Shown: positions 34,357 through 43,904, counted from the first letter of the stretch. The stretch is DNA of 64,000 nt from Marinovum algicola (GCF_900109145.1 NZ_FNYY01000017.1:1-64000); one strand, 5' to 3'. Made by a program: numbers and translations. Notes: a model not told the origin generated them from the sequence alone.

Positions 34357-35028
34357 ATGACGATTTCGATCCTCGCTTATGACGAAAAATCGGGCACTTA
34401 CGGCGGAGCGGCCACCACCGGAAGCCTCTGCGTCGGCGGCTGGGTTCTGCGCGGAGACGGCGAATCGGGCATGTCGGCATCGCAAGGCTCGCTTCCCAGC
34501 ACCATGTGGGGCAGCGATGTTCTTGACCGTATGCGCGCCGGCACGCCGGCGGACGACGCGGTGGCGCAGATCACCGGGGCCGACAGCGGCCGCGCCGAGC
34601 GGCAGCTTTCCGCGCTCGATCCCGCCGGCGGCACCGGCCATTTCACCGGCGCCAACAGCATTGCCACGGCGGGCGTGCGCCGCGCGCGGTCGGTGATCGT
34701 GGCCGGCAACCTGCTGGCATCCGAGGCGGTGCTGGACGCCTGCCTCGATGGATTTGCCAACGCCACCGGCGCGCTCGACAACCGGCTTCTGGCAGCCCTG
34801 ACCGCGGCCGCACAGGCCGGCGGCGACAGTCGCGGGCTCTTGTCGGCGGCATTGCTTGTGGTCGGACGAAGGCGGCCGCCGCTCACCCTGCGGGTGGATT
34901 ATGCGCCCGCGCCGCTGGAGGCGCTGGCCGAGCTGCACCGCCACGCCACATCCGGCGAATATGCGAACTGGGTCCGGCATGTGCCGACGCTGGCAGACCC
35001 CGAGCGCGCCACGCCTTATGAGCCGTGA
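34357..35028 (+). CDS. DUF1028 family protein
   Basis: A 223-residue protein of the DUF1028 family, which has an Ntn-hydrolase-like fold and no established reaction. Family features are visible: TISILAYDEKSGTYGGAATTGSLCVGG at the N-terminus, SGMSASQGSLPSTMWG, and the NSIATAGVRRARSVIVAGNLL and NRLLAALTAAAQAGGDSRG stretches. The ATG at 34357 has GGAG six bases upstream. With this start Met removal would expose Thr2, which could act as an N-terminal nucleophile if the fold is a true Ntn hydrolase (inference). It is convergent with the FadR-type regulator and shares operators with the peptide-type importer and amidohydrolase. Confidence 0.85.
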   Translation: MTISILAYDEKSGTYGGAATTGSLCVGGWVLRGDGESGMSASQGSLPSTMWGSDVLDRMRAGTPADDAVAQITGADSGRAERQLSALDPAGGTGHFTGANSIATAGVRRARSVIVAGNLLASEAVLDACLDGFANATGALDNRLLAALTAAAQAGGDSRGLLSAALLVVGRRRPPLTLRVDYAPAPLEALAELHRHATSGEYANWVRHVPTLADPERATPYEP

Positions 35029-35793
35029 TCATTCCGCGATGAACCGTTTCATCACCTCGGCCTCCTGCGCCTCCATCAACCTGCGCGCCATTTCCATATG
35101 GCTGCGCATCACTTCTCGGGCGCGGTCGGCATCGCCCTGCCGCAAGGCCTCGATCAGATCGACCTGGTGGTCACGCCCCTGCTGCCAGAGATCGTGGTTG
35201 GGCGCCTTGTAGAGCCGCTTGTAGACGGTGAGATCGGTGAGGATCTGCGACATGAAGTTGATGAAGAAGCTGAGCAGCGCGTTCTGGCCGAAATCGGACA
35301 ACCGCGCATGAAACCGCAACGAGGCCACATGCTGGCGGCGCTCTTCCTCGGCATCCGCCGCCGGGTCGGCATATTCCGCCATGATCGCCTCGAGCTCGGC
35401 CAGTTGGCTCTCGGCCAGGCATCCGGCCAGCTTGGCCGCCTGTTCCGGCTCCAGCGCGATGCGAACCTGATAGATGTCGTCGATGCTGACGTCGCGAAAG
35501 TAGAAGTAATTCGCCAGAAGCGCATTCGCCCGCTCGCGCGAAACCTCGCCAACGAAACTGCCACCGCCCGGGCCGGTCTTGGTTTCCACCAGGCCCTGCG
35601 CCTGCAACAGCCGCATGGCCTCGCGGATCGTGCCCTTGGACATGCCGAACTGCGCGATCAGCTCGGCCTCGCCGGGCAGCCGGTCACCCGGCTTCAATCC
35701 GCGCTCGACCACCCAATCCTTGATCGCATCGGCAACGCGCAACGGACGCGAACGGCGGGGCTGTCCCTGGGGCCGGGGCGATCCGGGTGTCAT
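35029..35793 (-). CDS. FadR/GntR-family transcriptional regulator with FCD domain
   Basis: A 254-residue regulator. The N-terminal winged helix-turn-helix reads GDRLPGEAELIAQFGMSKGTIREAMRLLQAQGLVETKTGPGGGSFV. The FCD effector domain (~95-245) has the usual Arg-rich helix (IDDIYQVRIALEPEQAAKLA) and metal/ligand His positions in the C-terminal half. The ATG at 35793 is preferred over a TTG one codon earlier. It is divergent from the AllC-like gene. The palindrome TTTATCATGATAAA flanks the unit at both ends, and this protein is its obvious candidate reader. Confidence 0.9.
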   Translation of the reverse strand: MTPGSPRPQGQPRRSRPLRVADAIKDWVVERGLKPGDRLPGEAELIAQFGMSKGTIREAMRLLQAQGLVETKTGPGGGSFVGEVSRERANALLANYFYFRDVSIDDIYQVRIALEPEQAAKLAGCLAESQLAELEAIMAEYADPAADAEEERRQHVASLRFHARLSDFGQNALLSFFINFMSQILTDLTVYKRLYKAPNHDLWQQGRDHQVDLIEALRQGDADRAREVMRSHMEMARRLMEAQEAEVMKRFIAE

Positions 35794-35846
35794 CAAAAAA
35801 TGCCTCGCTTTTTCCTGTCTGGGCGGGGTATCTGTAATACAAGCCC

Positions 35847-35862
35847 ATTTATCATGATAAAT
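35847..35862. promoter_or_regulatory. Palindrome, candidate FadR-type operator (site 3)
   Basis: ATTTATCATGATAAAT is a perfect 16-base palindrome, 11 bases before the AllC-like start and about 55 bases before the regulator gene. Its core is identical to site 1 at 34286-34299. Bound protein would overlap the transcription or translation start of the 35874 gene. Confidence 0.65.
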
Positions 35863-35873
35863 TCAAGGCCGCT

Positions 35874-37094
35874 ATGACCTACGGAGACAAGGCTGCTGCC
35901 CGATTGCAGCAAATTGCCAAGGCGTCAACCACGACCGAGGGGGTCACCCGCCTGCCCTGGACCCCGGAACACCGCGTGGCCAGCGATGAAATCGCCGGCT
36001 GGATGCAGGCGGCCGGGCTCGACGTGACGCGCGATGCCGCCGGCACGCTTGTCGGCGCCAGCCCGAACCCCGAGGGCAAGCCGGTGCTGCTGATTGGCTC
36101 GCACCAGGACAGCGTGCCTTCGGGCGGGGCCTTTGACGGGATCATGGGGATTGCCGTCGGCTGCCTCGCGGCCGAGGCGCTGCGCCACGAGATACCGAAA
36201 TTTCCCTTTGCAATCGAGGTGCTGGCCTTCGCCGATGAAGAGGGCGTACGGTTTCCCACAGCGCTGATCGGCCCGCGCGCGCTGGCCGGAACCCTCGATC
36301 CCGGCGCATTGGAGATGACCGATACCGAGGGCGTCTCGATGCGCGCGGCGATGGCAAGCTTCGGCGTCGAGGCCGCGCAGAGCCTTGGCATAGCCCGCGA
36401 TCCGGCGACGGTTGCCGGATATCTCGAGGCCCATATCGAACAGGGCCCGGTGCTCGAAGCCGAGAACCTCCCGGTGGCCGCGGTCAGCGCGATTTGCGGC
36501 ATCTCCCGCTTCGAGGTGATGGTCACCGGCACCACCGGCCACGCCGGGACGGTGCCGATGTCCGGTCGGCAGGATGCGCTTGTCGCCGCGTCGCGGATCA
36601 TTGCCCTGGTCAGCGATGAAGCCATGGCAACAGAAGTCCGCGCCACCGTGGGCAGCATTTCGGTCGGCCCCGGCGCGGTCAATGCGATCCCCTCCCGGGT
36701 GCGCTTCACGCTCGAAATCCGCGCAGCCAGCGATGCCACCCGCGTCGCCTTTGAAACCGGGATTCTCGGCCGCGCGCAAGAGATCTGCGCCGCGGCGGGC
36801 TGCGAAATCGAGGCCGGCCGCACCTATGTTCAGCCGGCGACGACCTGCGACCCGAGGCTGACAGAGGCGCTGGAACAGGCCATCCGCGACCACGGCATCA
36901 GGCCGATGACAATCCCCTCCGGCGCGACCCACGACGCCTCGGCAATGGCCGATCTCTGTCCGGTGTCGATGCTCTTTGTCCGCTGTCGCGGCGGCGTCAG
37001 CCACCGGCCCGACGAATTTGCCAGCGCCGAGGATCTCGATGTGGCGATCACGGTTCTCGAACGCGCCATCCTGCGACTGGCCCGGCAGGGCTGA
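35874..37094 (+). CDS. M20-family amidohydrolase (allantoate amidohydrolase / N-carbamoyl-amino-acid hydrolase type)
   Basis: A 406-residue binuclear metal hydrolase that cleaves ureido, carbamoyl or acyl groups from amino-acid derivatives. Metal ligands are all present: H77 in LIGSHQDSV, D88 in GGAFDG, E123 in FADEEGVRF, H187 in EAHIEQGP and H377 in GVSHRPDEF. The lid domain reads TGTTGHAGTVPMSGRQDAL. These fit the AllC/HyuC group, which cannot be split further by eye. It is divergent from the FadR-type regulator, and its upstream palindrome also occurs before the peptide-type importer and DUF1028 genes. A role in using an imported N-carbamoyl or ureido compound is the best guess. Confidence 0.88.
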   Translation: MTYGDKAAARLQQIAKASTTTEGVTRLPWTPEHRVASDEIAGWMQAAGLDVTRDAAGTLVGASPNPEGKPVLLIGSHQDSVPSGGAFDGIMGIAVGCLAAEALRHEIPKFPFAIEVLAFADEEGVRFPTALIGPRALAGTLDPGALEMTDTEGVSMRAAMASFGVEAAQSLGIARDPATVAGYLEAHIEQGPVLEAENLPVAAVSAICGISRFEVMVTGTTGHAGTVPMSGRQDALVAASRIIALVSDEAMATEVRATVGSISVGPGAVNAIPSRVRFTLEIRAASDATRVAFETGILGRAQEICAAAGCEIEAGRTYVQPATTCDPRLTEALEQAIRDHGIRPMTIPSGATHDASAMADLCPVSMLFVRCRGGVSHRPDEFASAEDLDVAITVLERAILRLARQG

Positions 37095-37125
37095 GGCACC
37101 GCCGCAGCCCGCTGCCGCGAGCGGT

Positions 37126-38127
37126 CTACCTCTGCCGCAGACCGGCCTCGTCAAACCGCATCACCTGTGCCGAATCCCAGGCCAGGCCACAGCTCTGGCC
37201 CTCGGTCGGGATCGCCAGGCCGGACTCCTGGCGAACGGTGATCTGCTGGCCGTCCCCCGCGCGCAGATGCACCAGCGTCTCGGCCCCCAGGGCTTCGGCG
37301 TAGACGACAACCGCCTCGATCCGCCCCTGCTCGGCCAGGCGGACATGCTCGGGGCGGATGCCGATCCGGCCCGCCCTCTCGCCGTCCAGCAAGGCGGCGT
37401 CGATGAAGTTCGTCGGCGGCGAGCCGATGAACCCGGCCACGAATTCGGTCGCCGGATCGGCATAGACATCCAGCGGCGCGCCGATCTGATCGGCGACGCC
37501 GGCATTCATCACGATCATCCGGTCGGCCAGGGTCATCGCCTCGACCTGATCATGGGTCACGTAAAGCGAGGTCACTCCCAATTCACGCTGCAAGGCCTTG
37601 ATCTCGAGACGCATCTGCACCCGCAGCTTGGCATCGAGGTTCGACAGCGGCTCGTCGAACAGGAAGACGGCGGGCTTGCGCACGATGGCGCGTCCCATGG
37701 CGACGCGCTGGCGCTGCCCGCCGGAAAGTTCGCGCGGTTTCCGTTGCAGATAGGGCTCCAGCTGCAAGAGCTTGGCGGCGGTTTGCACCCGCTCGGCGAT
37801 CTCGGGCTTGGCCACCTTCTGGATCTTCAGCCCATAGGCCATGTTGTCGAAGACCGACATATGCGGATAAAGCGCGTAGTTCTGGAACACCATGGCGATG
37901 TCGCGGTCCATCGGCTCGACGTCATTGACCCGCTTGCCGTCGATCCGCACCTCACCCGACGTCGCCGTCTCGAGGCCCGCCACCATGCGCAGCAGCGTCG
38001 ACTTTCCGCAGCCCGAAGGCCCGACGATGACGACGAATTCGCCATCCGCGATGTCGATGTCGATGCCCTGGATGACCTCGGTCTTGCCGAAGGATTTCTT
38101 CAGGTTCTCTAGGGTGACGGTTGCCAT
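37126..38127 (-). CDS. ugpC: sn-glycerol-3-phosphate-type ABC ATPase
   Basis: A 333-residue CUT1-type ATPase. Walker A is GPSGCGKST, signature [16 protein letters not shown], Walker [17 protein letters not shown], followed by [15 protein letters not shown]. The C-terminal TOBE/MalK regulatory domain ([14 protein letters not shown]) is present. Together with the UgpA/E/B-like genes upstream this forms a complete glycerol-3-phosphate or glycerophosphodiester importer. Its start overlaps the ugpE stop by one base (TAATG). It ends the operon, facing the AllC-like gene. Confidence 0.88.
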   Translation of the reverse strand: MATVTLENLKKSFGKTEVIQGIDIDIADGEFVVIVGPSGCGKSTLLRMVAGLETATSGEVRIDGKRVNDVEPMDRDIAMVFQNYALYPHMSVFDNMAYGLKIQKVAKPEIAERVQTAAKLLQLEPYLQRKPRELSGGQRQRVAMGRAIVRKPAVFLFDEPLSNLDAKLRVQMRLEIKALQRELGVTSLYVTHDQVEAMTLADRMIVMNAGVADQIGAPLDVYADPATEFVAGFIGSPPTNFIDAALLDGERAGRIGIRPEHVRLAEQGRIEAVVVYAEALGAETLVHLRAGDGQQITVRQESGLAIPTEGQSCGLAWDSAQVMRFDEAGLRQR

Positions 38128-38981
38128 TACTTCTCACTTTCGACGAGGCCGCGGATAAAGAGCTTCTGCATGCCGATGACCACGATGACCGGCGGCACCA
38201 TGGCAAGGATCGACGTCGCCATGATCGTCGGCCAATGGGCAAAATCGTCGCCCGAGGGGAACATCTGCTTGATGCCCATGACGATGGTGTTCATTTCCGG
38301 TTCGGTGGTGATCAGAAGCGGCCAGAGGTACTGGTTCCAGCCGTAGATAAAGAGGATGACGAACAATGCGGCGATATTCGTGCGGCTCATCGGCAGCAGG
38401 ATGTCGAAGAAAAACCGCATCGGCTTCGCGCCATCGACGCGGGCGGCCTCGGCCAGCTCGTCGGGCACGGTCATGAAGAACTGCCGGAACAGAAAGGTCG
38501 CGGTCGCCGAAGCGATGAGCGGCAGGATCAGGCCCTGATAGCTGTTCAGCATGCCGAAATTCGCGATCACCTCATAGGTCGGCACGATGCGCACTTCGAC
38601 CGGCAGCATCAGCGTCAGGAAGATCAGCCAGAAGAACAATTGCCGCCCCGGAAAGCGGAAATAGACGATGGCAAAGGCCGAGAGCAGCGAGATGGCGATC
38701 TTGCCAAGCGCGATGCCCATCGCCATGACCAGCGAATTCCACAACATCGTCGCCACCGGCGCATTGATGCCCGAGGTCAGCGCCCTGGCGTAATTCTCGA
38801 AAAACTTGTCGCCGGGCAAAAGCGGCATCGGCGGGCGCACGATGTCATGCTGTTCGACGGTCGAGGCAACGAAGGCCAGCCAGATCGGGAAAAAGATGAA
38901 GGCGATGCCGACGATCAGCCCGAGATGGGTCAACCAGAGGCCCGTGCCCCGCTTTTCGACCATGCCATGTCGCTCTGCCAT
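38127..38981 (-). CDS. ugpE: sn-glycerol-3-phosphate-type ABC permease UgpE-like
   Basis: A 284-residue permease with six helices, CUT1 MalG-like class. The EAA loop [23 protein letters not shown] is clear. The [25 protein letters not shown] periplasmic loop after the first helix is typical of UgpE. It overlaps both neighbours by one base, showing translational coupling of ugpA-ugpE-ugpC. Confidence 0.88.
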   Translation of the reverse strand: MAERHGMVEKRGTGLWLTHLGLIVGIAFIFFPIWLAFVASTVEQHDIVRPPMPLLPGDKFFENYARALTSGINAPVATMLWNSLVMAMGIALGKIAISLLSAFAIVYFRFPGRQLFFWLIFLTLMLPVEVRIVPTYEVIANFGMLNSYQGLILPLIASATATFLFRQFFMTVPDELAEAARVDGAKPMRFFFDILLPMSRTNIAALFVILFIYGWNQYLWPLLITTEPEMNTIVMGIKQMFPSGDDFAHWPTIMATSILAMVPPVIVVIGMQKLFIRGLVESEK

Positions 38982-39862
38982 CAGTAATGCACCCGTCGCT
39001 CGATATATTTGAACTGCACGACCGTCAGGACCGAGACGATCAGCAGCAGGATCACCGATTGCGCCGCCGAAGAGCCGAGATCCTGACCCACGAAGCCATC
39101 GGAATAGACCTTGTAGACCAGGATCGTGGTGGCCTGCTGCGGGCCGCCACTGGTGATCGTATGGATCACCCCGAAGGTCTCGAAGAAGGCGTAGATGATG
39201 TTCACGACCATTAGGAAGAACGTCGTCGGCGACAGCAGCGGAAAGACGATGGTGCGAAACCGGGTCCAGAAATGCGCGCCGTCGATGGCGGCGGCCTCGA
39301 TCACCGATTTCGGGATCGCTTGCAGGCCCGCCAGGAAGAACAGGAAATTGTAGCTGATGCGGCCCCAGGCTGAGGCGACGACGACAAGCCCCATCGCCTC
39401 GCCCTCGTTCAGCACGTGGTTCCAGTCATAGCCCAGCAGGCCCAGATACCAGGTCACCACGCCGACCCGCGTGTTGAACATGAACAGCCACAGCACGCCG
39501 GCCACCGCCGGCGCCACGGCATAGGGCCAGATCAGCAGCGTCCGGTAGGTGCCCGAGCCCTTGATCAGCCGGTCGGCCAGCACCGCGAGATAAAGCGCCA
39601 CGCCCATCGAAACCAGCGTCACCAAGATGGAAAAGACCGCGGTCGTGACAAAGGAGGCGCGGTAATAGGGATCCGACAGCAGGAACTCGAAATTGCCCAA
39701 TCCAACCCATCGCATCGACAACCCGAAAGGATCGGGGATGAACAGAGATTGCCAGATCGCCTGCCCGGCCGGGTAGAAAAAGAAGATCGCGGTGATCGCG
39801 ATCTGCGGCAGGACCAGCAAAAGCGGCAGCCAGCGGCCCTTGAACGTGACGCGTTTTTCCAT
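38981..39862 (-). CDS. ugpA: sn-glycerol-3-phosphate-type ABC permease UgpA-like
   Basis: A 293-residue permease with six helices. The N-terminal [29 protein letters not shown] and the EAA loop [27 protein letters not shown] are typical of UgpA. It is the first membrane gene after ugpB, separated from it by the palindromic element at 39906-39949. Confidence 0.88.
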   Translation of the reverse strand: MEKRVTFKGRWLPLLLVLPQIAITAIFFFYPAGQAIWQSLFIPDPFGLSMRWVGLGNFEFLLSDPYYRASFVTTAVFSILVTLVSMGVALYLAVLADRLIKGSGTYRTLLIWPYAVAPAVAGVLWLFMFNTRVGVVTWYLGLLGYDWNHVLNEGEAMGLVVVASAWGRISYNFLFFLAGLQAIPKSVIEAAAIDGAHFWTRFRTIVFPLLSPTTFFLMVVNIIYAFFETFGVIHTITSGGPQQATTILVYKVYSDGFVGQDLGSSAAQSVILLLIVSVLTVVQFKYIERRVHY

Positions 39863-39905
39863 CGGTCCTCCTTGCTTCCCCGGACGTCACCGCCCCGGGA
39901 CCGAC

Positions 39906-39949
39906 CCGGGGCCTCCTCGTCAACCGGGAGGCCCCGGACCGGGGTCCGG
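39906..39949 (-). repeat. REP-like palindromic element, copy 2
   Basis: CCGGGGCCTCC (39906-39916) pairs with GGAGGCCCCGG (39927-39937), and CCGGACC (39934-39940) can pair with GGTCCGG (39943-39949). The order of hairpins and core sequences resembles copy 1 at 32600-32650. Like copy 1 it lies between the SBP gene and the first permease gene of its operon. Confidence 0.65.
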
Positions 39950-39966
39950 AGCGGGCGGGATTGCCG

Positions 39967-41277
39967 CTAGCGCGAAGCCTGCTCGAAGCGGCGCAGCAGC
40001 GCGTTGCCGCGCTCCACCGCCGAATCGAGCGCCGCCTGCGCGTCCTTGTCGCCGGACCAGACCGCTTCCAGCTCCTCGTCGATGATGCCCCGGATCTGGT
40101 CAAACGAGCCCAGACGAAGGCCCTTGGAATTGGCCGTCGGCTGCTTGGCCGTCATCTGGGTCACCGCGATATCGGTGCCGGGGTTCTCGTCGTAGAAGCC
40201 CTGGCTGCGGGTCAGTTCGCCGGCCTCCGAGGTGATCGGCAGATAGCCGGTGTCCTGGTGCCACTTGGCCTGGATCTCGGGGCTGGACAGGAAATTGAGG
40301 AAGGCGGCGACACCCTTGTATTCTTCCTCGGTCTGGCCCTCCATCACCCAGAGCGAAGCGCCGCCGATGATGGTGTTCTGCGGCTCGTCGGTGACCGATT
40401 CCCAATAGGGCAGCGGCCGCACCTCGAAATCGAACTCGGCCTCCGCCTTGATCCCGGCATAGCCGGCCGAGCTCTCGGTGAAGAGCGCGCATTCCCCGGC
40501 GCGGAAGTTGGCGCCACCTTCGTTGCGGCGGCCGGCATAGATGAACTTGCCGTCCCGCGCCCAGTCGCCCATGGCCGAGATATGCGCCACCTGCGCCGCG
40601 CCGTTGAAGGCCAGTTCGGTATCGGTGCCGCCAAAGCCGTTGTCCTTGGTGGCGAATGGCACGTCATGATAGGCCGAGAAGTTCTCGAGATGGATCCAGC
40701 TCTGCCAGGCGGTGGTCATCGGACAATCGACCCCGGCCTCCTTGAGCTGGTCCAGCACCGCGCCGACCTGTTCCCAGGTCGACAGATCGGTGTCGGGATC
40801 GATCCCCGCCTCTTCCAGTTTGTCGCGGTTGACCCAGAGCACCGGGGTCGACGAGTTGAACGGCAGGGACAGCATGTCGCCGTCGGGCGTTGTGTAATAG
40901 CCCTTGACCGAACCGATGTACTTCGACTGGTCGAAATCGGCGCCGGCGTCTGCCATCACCTCATAGACCGGCTTGATCGCGCCCTTGGCGCCCATCATCG
41001 TCGCGGTGCCGACCTCGAAAACCATCAGGATGTCGGGCTGTTCCCCCGCCCGGAAGGCGGCGATCCCGGCATTCAGGGTCTCGGAATAGTTGCCCTTGTG
41101 CGAGGCCACCACCTGATAGGCGTCCTGAGAGGCGTTGAAGGTCTCGACCTGTTCGGCCACCAACTCGCCCAGGCGTCCGGTGAAGGCATGCCAGAATTCG
41201 ATCTCGGTCTGGGCCAGGGCCGACTGGGCCGAGCCCAGCACCGCCGCCGCGGCCAATATGCTGATCGTGTGTTTCAT
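39967..41277 (-). CDS. ugpB: sn-glycerol-3-phosphate-type ABC substrate-binding protein
   Basis: A 436-residue periplasmic binding protein. A 22-residue signal peptide ends GSAQSALAQ. The mature sequence has the UgpB landmarks IEFWHAFTGRLGELVAEQV, QVVASHKGNYSETLNAGIAAFRAGEQPDILMVFEVGTATMM and LPFNSSTPVLWVNRDKLEEAG. These fit a receptor for glycerol-3-phosphate or glycerophosphodiesters. The ATG at 41277 is chosen because GGGAG precedes it; the frame is open further upstream into an A/T-rich stretch that probably holds a promoter. It lies 94 bases downstream of the HAD gene. Confidence 0.9.
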   Translation of the reverse strand: MKHTISILAAAAVLGSAQSALAQTEIEFWHAFTGRLGELVAEQVETFNASQDAYQVVASHKGNYSETLNAGIAAFRAGEQPDILMVFEVGTATMMGAKGAIKPVYEVMADAGADFDQSKYIGSVKGYYTTPDGDMLSLPFNSSTPVLWVNRDKLEEAGIDPDTDLSTWEQVGAVLDQLKEAGVDCPMTTAWQSWIHLENFSAYHDVPFATKDNGFGGTDTELAFNGAAQVAHISAMGDWARDGKFIYAGRRNEGGANFRAGECALFTESSAGYAGIKAEAEFDFEVRPLPYWESVTDEPQNTIIGGASLWVMEGQTEEEYKGVAAFLNFLSSPEIQAKWHQDTGYLPITSEAGELTRSQGFYDENPGTDIAVTQMTAKQPTANSKGLRLGSFDQIRGIIDEELEAVWSGDKDAQAALDSAVERGNALLRRFEQASR

Positions 41278-41371
41278 CTCTTTCTCCCTAAGTTGAGGTT
41301 GTGGCGACTTTTCTCGCCGCGATGCCGCGCATTCTTGTGGCGCGTTGTAAAACAAATATAACATGACGGCC

Positions 41372-42274
41372 TCATGGCCGCCTCACAATGAAATCCGGCA
41401 CGATACCGGCGCGCAAAACGGCCTGCTCGGCATCCTGACCGGCGAAAAATCCGAAATCGGTGATCAGCGCCGAAGGCAGGCCGGCGGTCTGGGCGCCGAG
41501 GATATCGGTGTGCAGGCTGTCGCCCACCATGACGATGCGGCTGCGGTCGACCTCGCCAAGTCGCGCGAAGGCGAGATCGAAGATATTTCGGAACGGTTTG
41601 CCGAAAAATTCCGGCGCTATGCCGGTTTGCTCGGCCAGCCGATGGGCAAAATGGCCCGGCTCCGGGGAGAACCCGGTTTCCCGCGGCGCCACGATATCCG
41701 GGTTGCCCACCAGCACCGGACGGGGGTGCCGCCGCAGGGCCGCTTCGAGCAATTCCTGTCGCGGCTCGGTCCAGACCGCGCTGCCGATCAGCAGGAAACC
41801 GTCGACGGCCTCATAGGCGCCCGGATCCTCCTCGAGATAGGTGAGGTGCAATCCCTCCAGATCGCGCAGCCCGGCGCGCGGCGTCGCCATCAGCCCCCAG
41901 TGAAGCGCGCGCCGCGCGTCGAGGCCGGCCAACAGCGTGGCGCGGCTGGTAATGATGTCCTCGGCGGCGAAATCATAGCCCAGACGGGTGTATTTCTCGA
42001 TCAGGGCGGCATGGGGGAAACCCGCGGCATTGGAGACCACCAGCACCCGCTTGCCCCGGGCCTTCAACCCGGCGATCCGCTCGGGCGTGCCGGGGATTGC
42101 CGCCTCGCCGATGTTCAGCACGCCGAAGGCATCGAGCAGGAAGATGTCGAATTCGTCGGCCAGGTCGTCGAGCGTTTCGCAATGGCGGCAGGCCGGCGCC
42201 GCGGTCCGCGCCGGCGGCAGCCGGTGGCGCACGGATTCGTAGACCTCAAAGGCCTCTTCTGCCGAGATCGCCAT
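41372..42274 (-). CDS. HAD-superfamily hydrolase, NagD-like subfamily
   Basis: A 300-residue cytoplasmic protein of the HAD phosphatase fold. Motif I is FLLDAFGVL with nucleophile D48, but the usual second Asp (DxD) is F50. Motif II is VVSNAAG, motif III lysine is in FFGKPFRNIFD and motif IV is MVGDSLHTDILGAQTAGL. A large C2 cap (NagD type) lies between motifs II and III. The F50 change is also typical of one HAD subgroup (DQFGVLHDG-like), so activity should not be assumed. Its start overlaps the stop of the second PhnE-like gene, tying it to the importer, where it may dephosphorylate the imported ester. Confidence 0.83.
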   Translation of the reverse strand: MAISAEEAFEVYESVRHRLPPARTAAPACRHCETLDDLADEFDIFLLDAFGVLNIGEAAIPGTPERIAGLKARGKRVLVVSNAAGFPHAALIEKYTRLGYDFAAEDIITSRATLLAGLDARRALHWGLMATPRAGLRDLEGLHLTYLEEDPGAYEAVDGFLLIGSAVWTEPRQELLEAALRRHPRPVLVGNPDIVAPRETGFSPEPGHFAHRLAEQTGIAPEFFGKPFRNIFDLAFARLGEVDRSRIVMVGDSLHTDILGAQTAGLPSALITDFGFFAGQDAEQAVLRAGIVPDFIVRRP

Positions 42275-43089
42275 CAAATGATCGCCCCCCGAACCTTGGC
42301 CGAAACCAGTTCGCTGATCAGCACGGCGACCAGGATCACGATCAGGATCAGGCTGACCTGCGGCCAGGCCAGCACGTTGAGCGAGGCCGAGAGCTGCAAG
42401 CCGATGCCCCCTGCCCCCACCAGGCCCAGCACCGTTGATTCGCGGATATTGATGTCCCAGCGAAAGACCGCGATGCCCGCGAAGGCCGGCAAGACCTGCG
42501 GCACGATCCCATAGGCCATGACCTGCCAGCGGCTGGCTCCGGTGGCGGTGATGGCCTCGACCTGGCCGGAATCGATTTCCTCGATCGCCTCGTACAGAAG
42601 CTTGGCGCAGAAACCGATCGACCGGATGGCGATGGCAATGACCCCGGCAAAAACGCCGGGGCCGATGATCGCGATCAGCAGCAGCGCCCAGATCAGCGAG
42701 TTGATCGACCGGGTCGAGACGATGATCAGCAGCGCGACCGGCCGGATGAACAGCGCCGACGGCGTGGTGTTGCGCGCCGCCAGAAAGGCCACCGGCACCG
42801 CCAGGCAGAGCGCGATCAAGGTGCCAAGGGTGGCTATGTTGAGCGTGTCCCAGATCGGCCGGCCGAGCTGGGTGATGTATTCCCACCGGGGCGGCGTGGC
42901 GCGGGTCCAGATGTCATTGGCGATGCGCGGCGCATCCCAGACAAAGAACCACGTGGTCGAGGCCGAGATGATCTGCCAGCAATAGACAAAGACCGCCACG
43001 CCGATCAGCCAGCCGAACCAGCGGATCAGGCTGTCGCGCCCGGTTCGCCGGCGCCAGATCTGCATGCCTGCGCGCTCCAGGACCGGCAT
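42274..43089 (-). CDS. phnE: Phosphonate-type ABC permease PhnE-like (second copy)
   Basis: A 271-residue permease. Hydrophobic helices and the EAA loop (QVEAITATGASRWQVMAYGIVPQVLPAFAG) are typical of PhnE, as is the C-terminal [14 protein letters not shown]. It is a paralogue of the 43089-43904 gene and overlaps it by one base (TAATG), and overlaps the HAD gene by three bases. The pair probably forms a heterodimeric channel. Substrate class (phosphonate, phosphite or phosphate ester) is open. Confidence 0.87.
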   Translation of the reverse strand: MPVLERAGMQIWRRRTGRDSLIRWFGWLIGVAVFVYCWQIISASTTWFFVWDAPRIANDIWTRATPPRWEYITQLGRPIWDTLNIATLGTLIALCLAVPVAFLAARNTTPSALFIRPVALLIIVSTRSINSLIWALLLIAIIGPGVFAGVIAIAIRSIGFCAKLLYEAIEEIDSGQVEAITATGASRWQVMAYGIVPQVLPAFAGIAVFRWDINIRESTVLGLVGAGGIGLQLSASLNVLAWPQVSLILIVILVAVLISELVSAKVRGAII

Positions 43090-43904
43090 TACTGCACCCT
43101 CGCGCGGATGATGCCGGAGAGGTATTCCAGCGCCATGACGATGCCGATGATCAGGATCAGGATGGCGGCGGCGGTGTCGTATTCATAGCGGTCGAAGGCG
43201 GTGTTCAACGTCGCCCCGATGCCGCCGGCGCCCACCAGCCCCAGAATGGCGCTTTCGCGGAAGTTGATGTCGATCCGGTACATCGACAGCCCCACCAGAC
43301 GCGGCATGACCTGCGGCTGCACACCGTAGTTGATCCATTGCATCCACCGCGCCCCCGAGGCCCGGATCGCCTCGGCCTGCGCCTTGTCCATCGCCTCGAT
43401 ATCCTCGGCCAGAAGCTTCGACAGGAAACCGATGGTGGCAAAGGACAGGGTCAGAAAGCCGGCCAGCGGGCCGAACCCGAAGATCGCCACCAGAAGGATG
43501 GCCACGATGATCTCCTGCAAGGCGCGGCTGATGGCGACGATGCCGCGGCAGATCACATAGACCGGCAGCGGCGCAATATTGCGGGCCGCCCCGAGGCCGA
43601 TCGGAATGGAAATCGCGATCCCCACCACCGAGGCGGCGACGGTCATCACGATGCTTTCCAGCAGTCCGCTCCAGATGTCACTCCACCGCGAGAGGAAATC
43701 CGGGCTGGTAAAGGCCAGAATGAAGGCCCAGCCCCGATCCAGCCCTTCATAAACCCGTCCCCAGTCCACCTCGATGGTCAGGACGGCGGCGATCAGATAG
43801 GCGACAAAGCCGAGGCCCAGCCCCCATCGCAACAGCGGATTCCGGACGAAGGCCGGTTTGCGCCAGCCTTTGCCCAGCATGTCGTCAAGTTCCCGGTGGC
43901 TCAT
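43089..43904 (-). CDS. phnE: Phosphonate-type ABC permease PhnE-like (first copy)
   Basis: A 271-residue permease with the EAA loop [30 protein letters not shown] and C-terminal [16 protein letters not shown], both typical of PhnE. It overlaps the ATPase gene by four bases and the second permease gene by one. The N-terminus before the first helix is hydrophilic and cytoplasmic. Confidence 0.88.
   Translation of the reverse strand: MSHRELDDMLGKGWRKPAFVRNPLLRWGLGLGFVAYLIAAVLTIEVDWGRVYEGLDRGWAFILAFTSPDFLSRWSDIWSGLLESIVMTVAASVVGIAISIPIGLGAARNIAPLPVYVICRGIVAISRALQEIIVAILLVAIFGFGPLAGFLTLSFATIGFLSKLLAEDIEAMDKAQAEAIRASGARWMQWINYGVQPQVMPRLVGLSMYRIDINFRESAILGLVGAGGIGATLNTAFDRYEYDTAAAILILIIGIVMALEYLSGIIRARVQ

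Noticed and set aside
42275-42886. Apparent long N-terminal extension of the HAD protein
   Set aside because: The frame stays open upstream of 42274 but overlaps the PhnE-like permease in another frame and looks like shadow sequence. The HAD fold is complete from the ATG at 42274.
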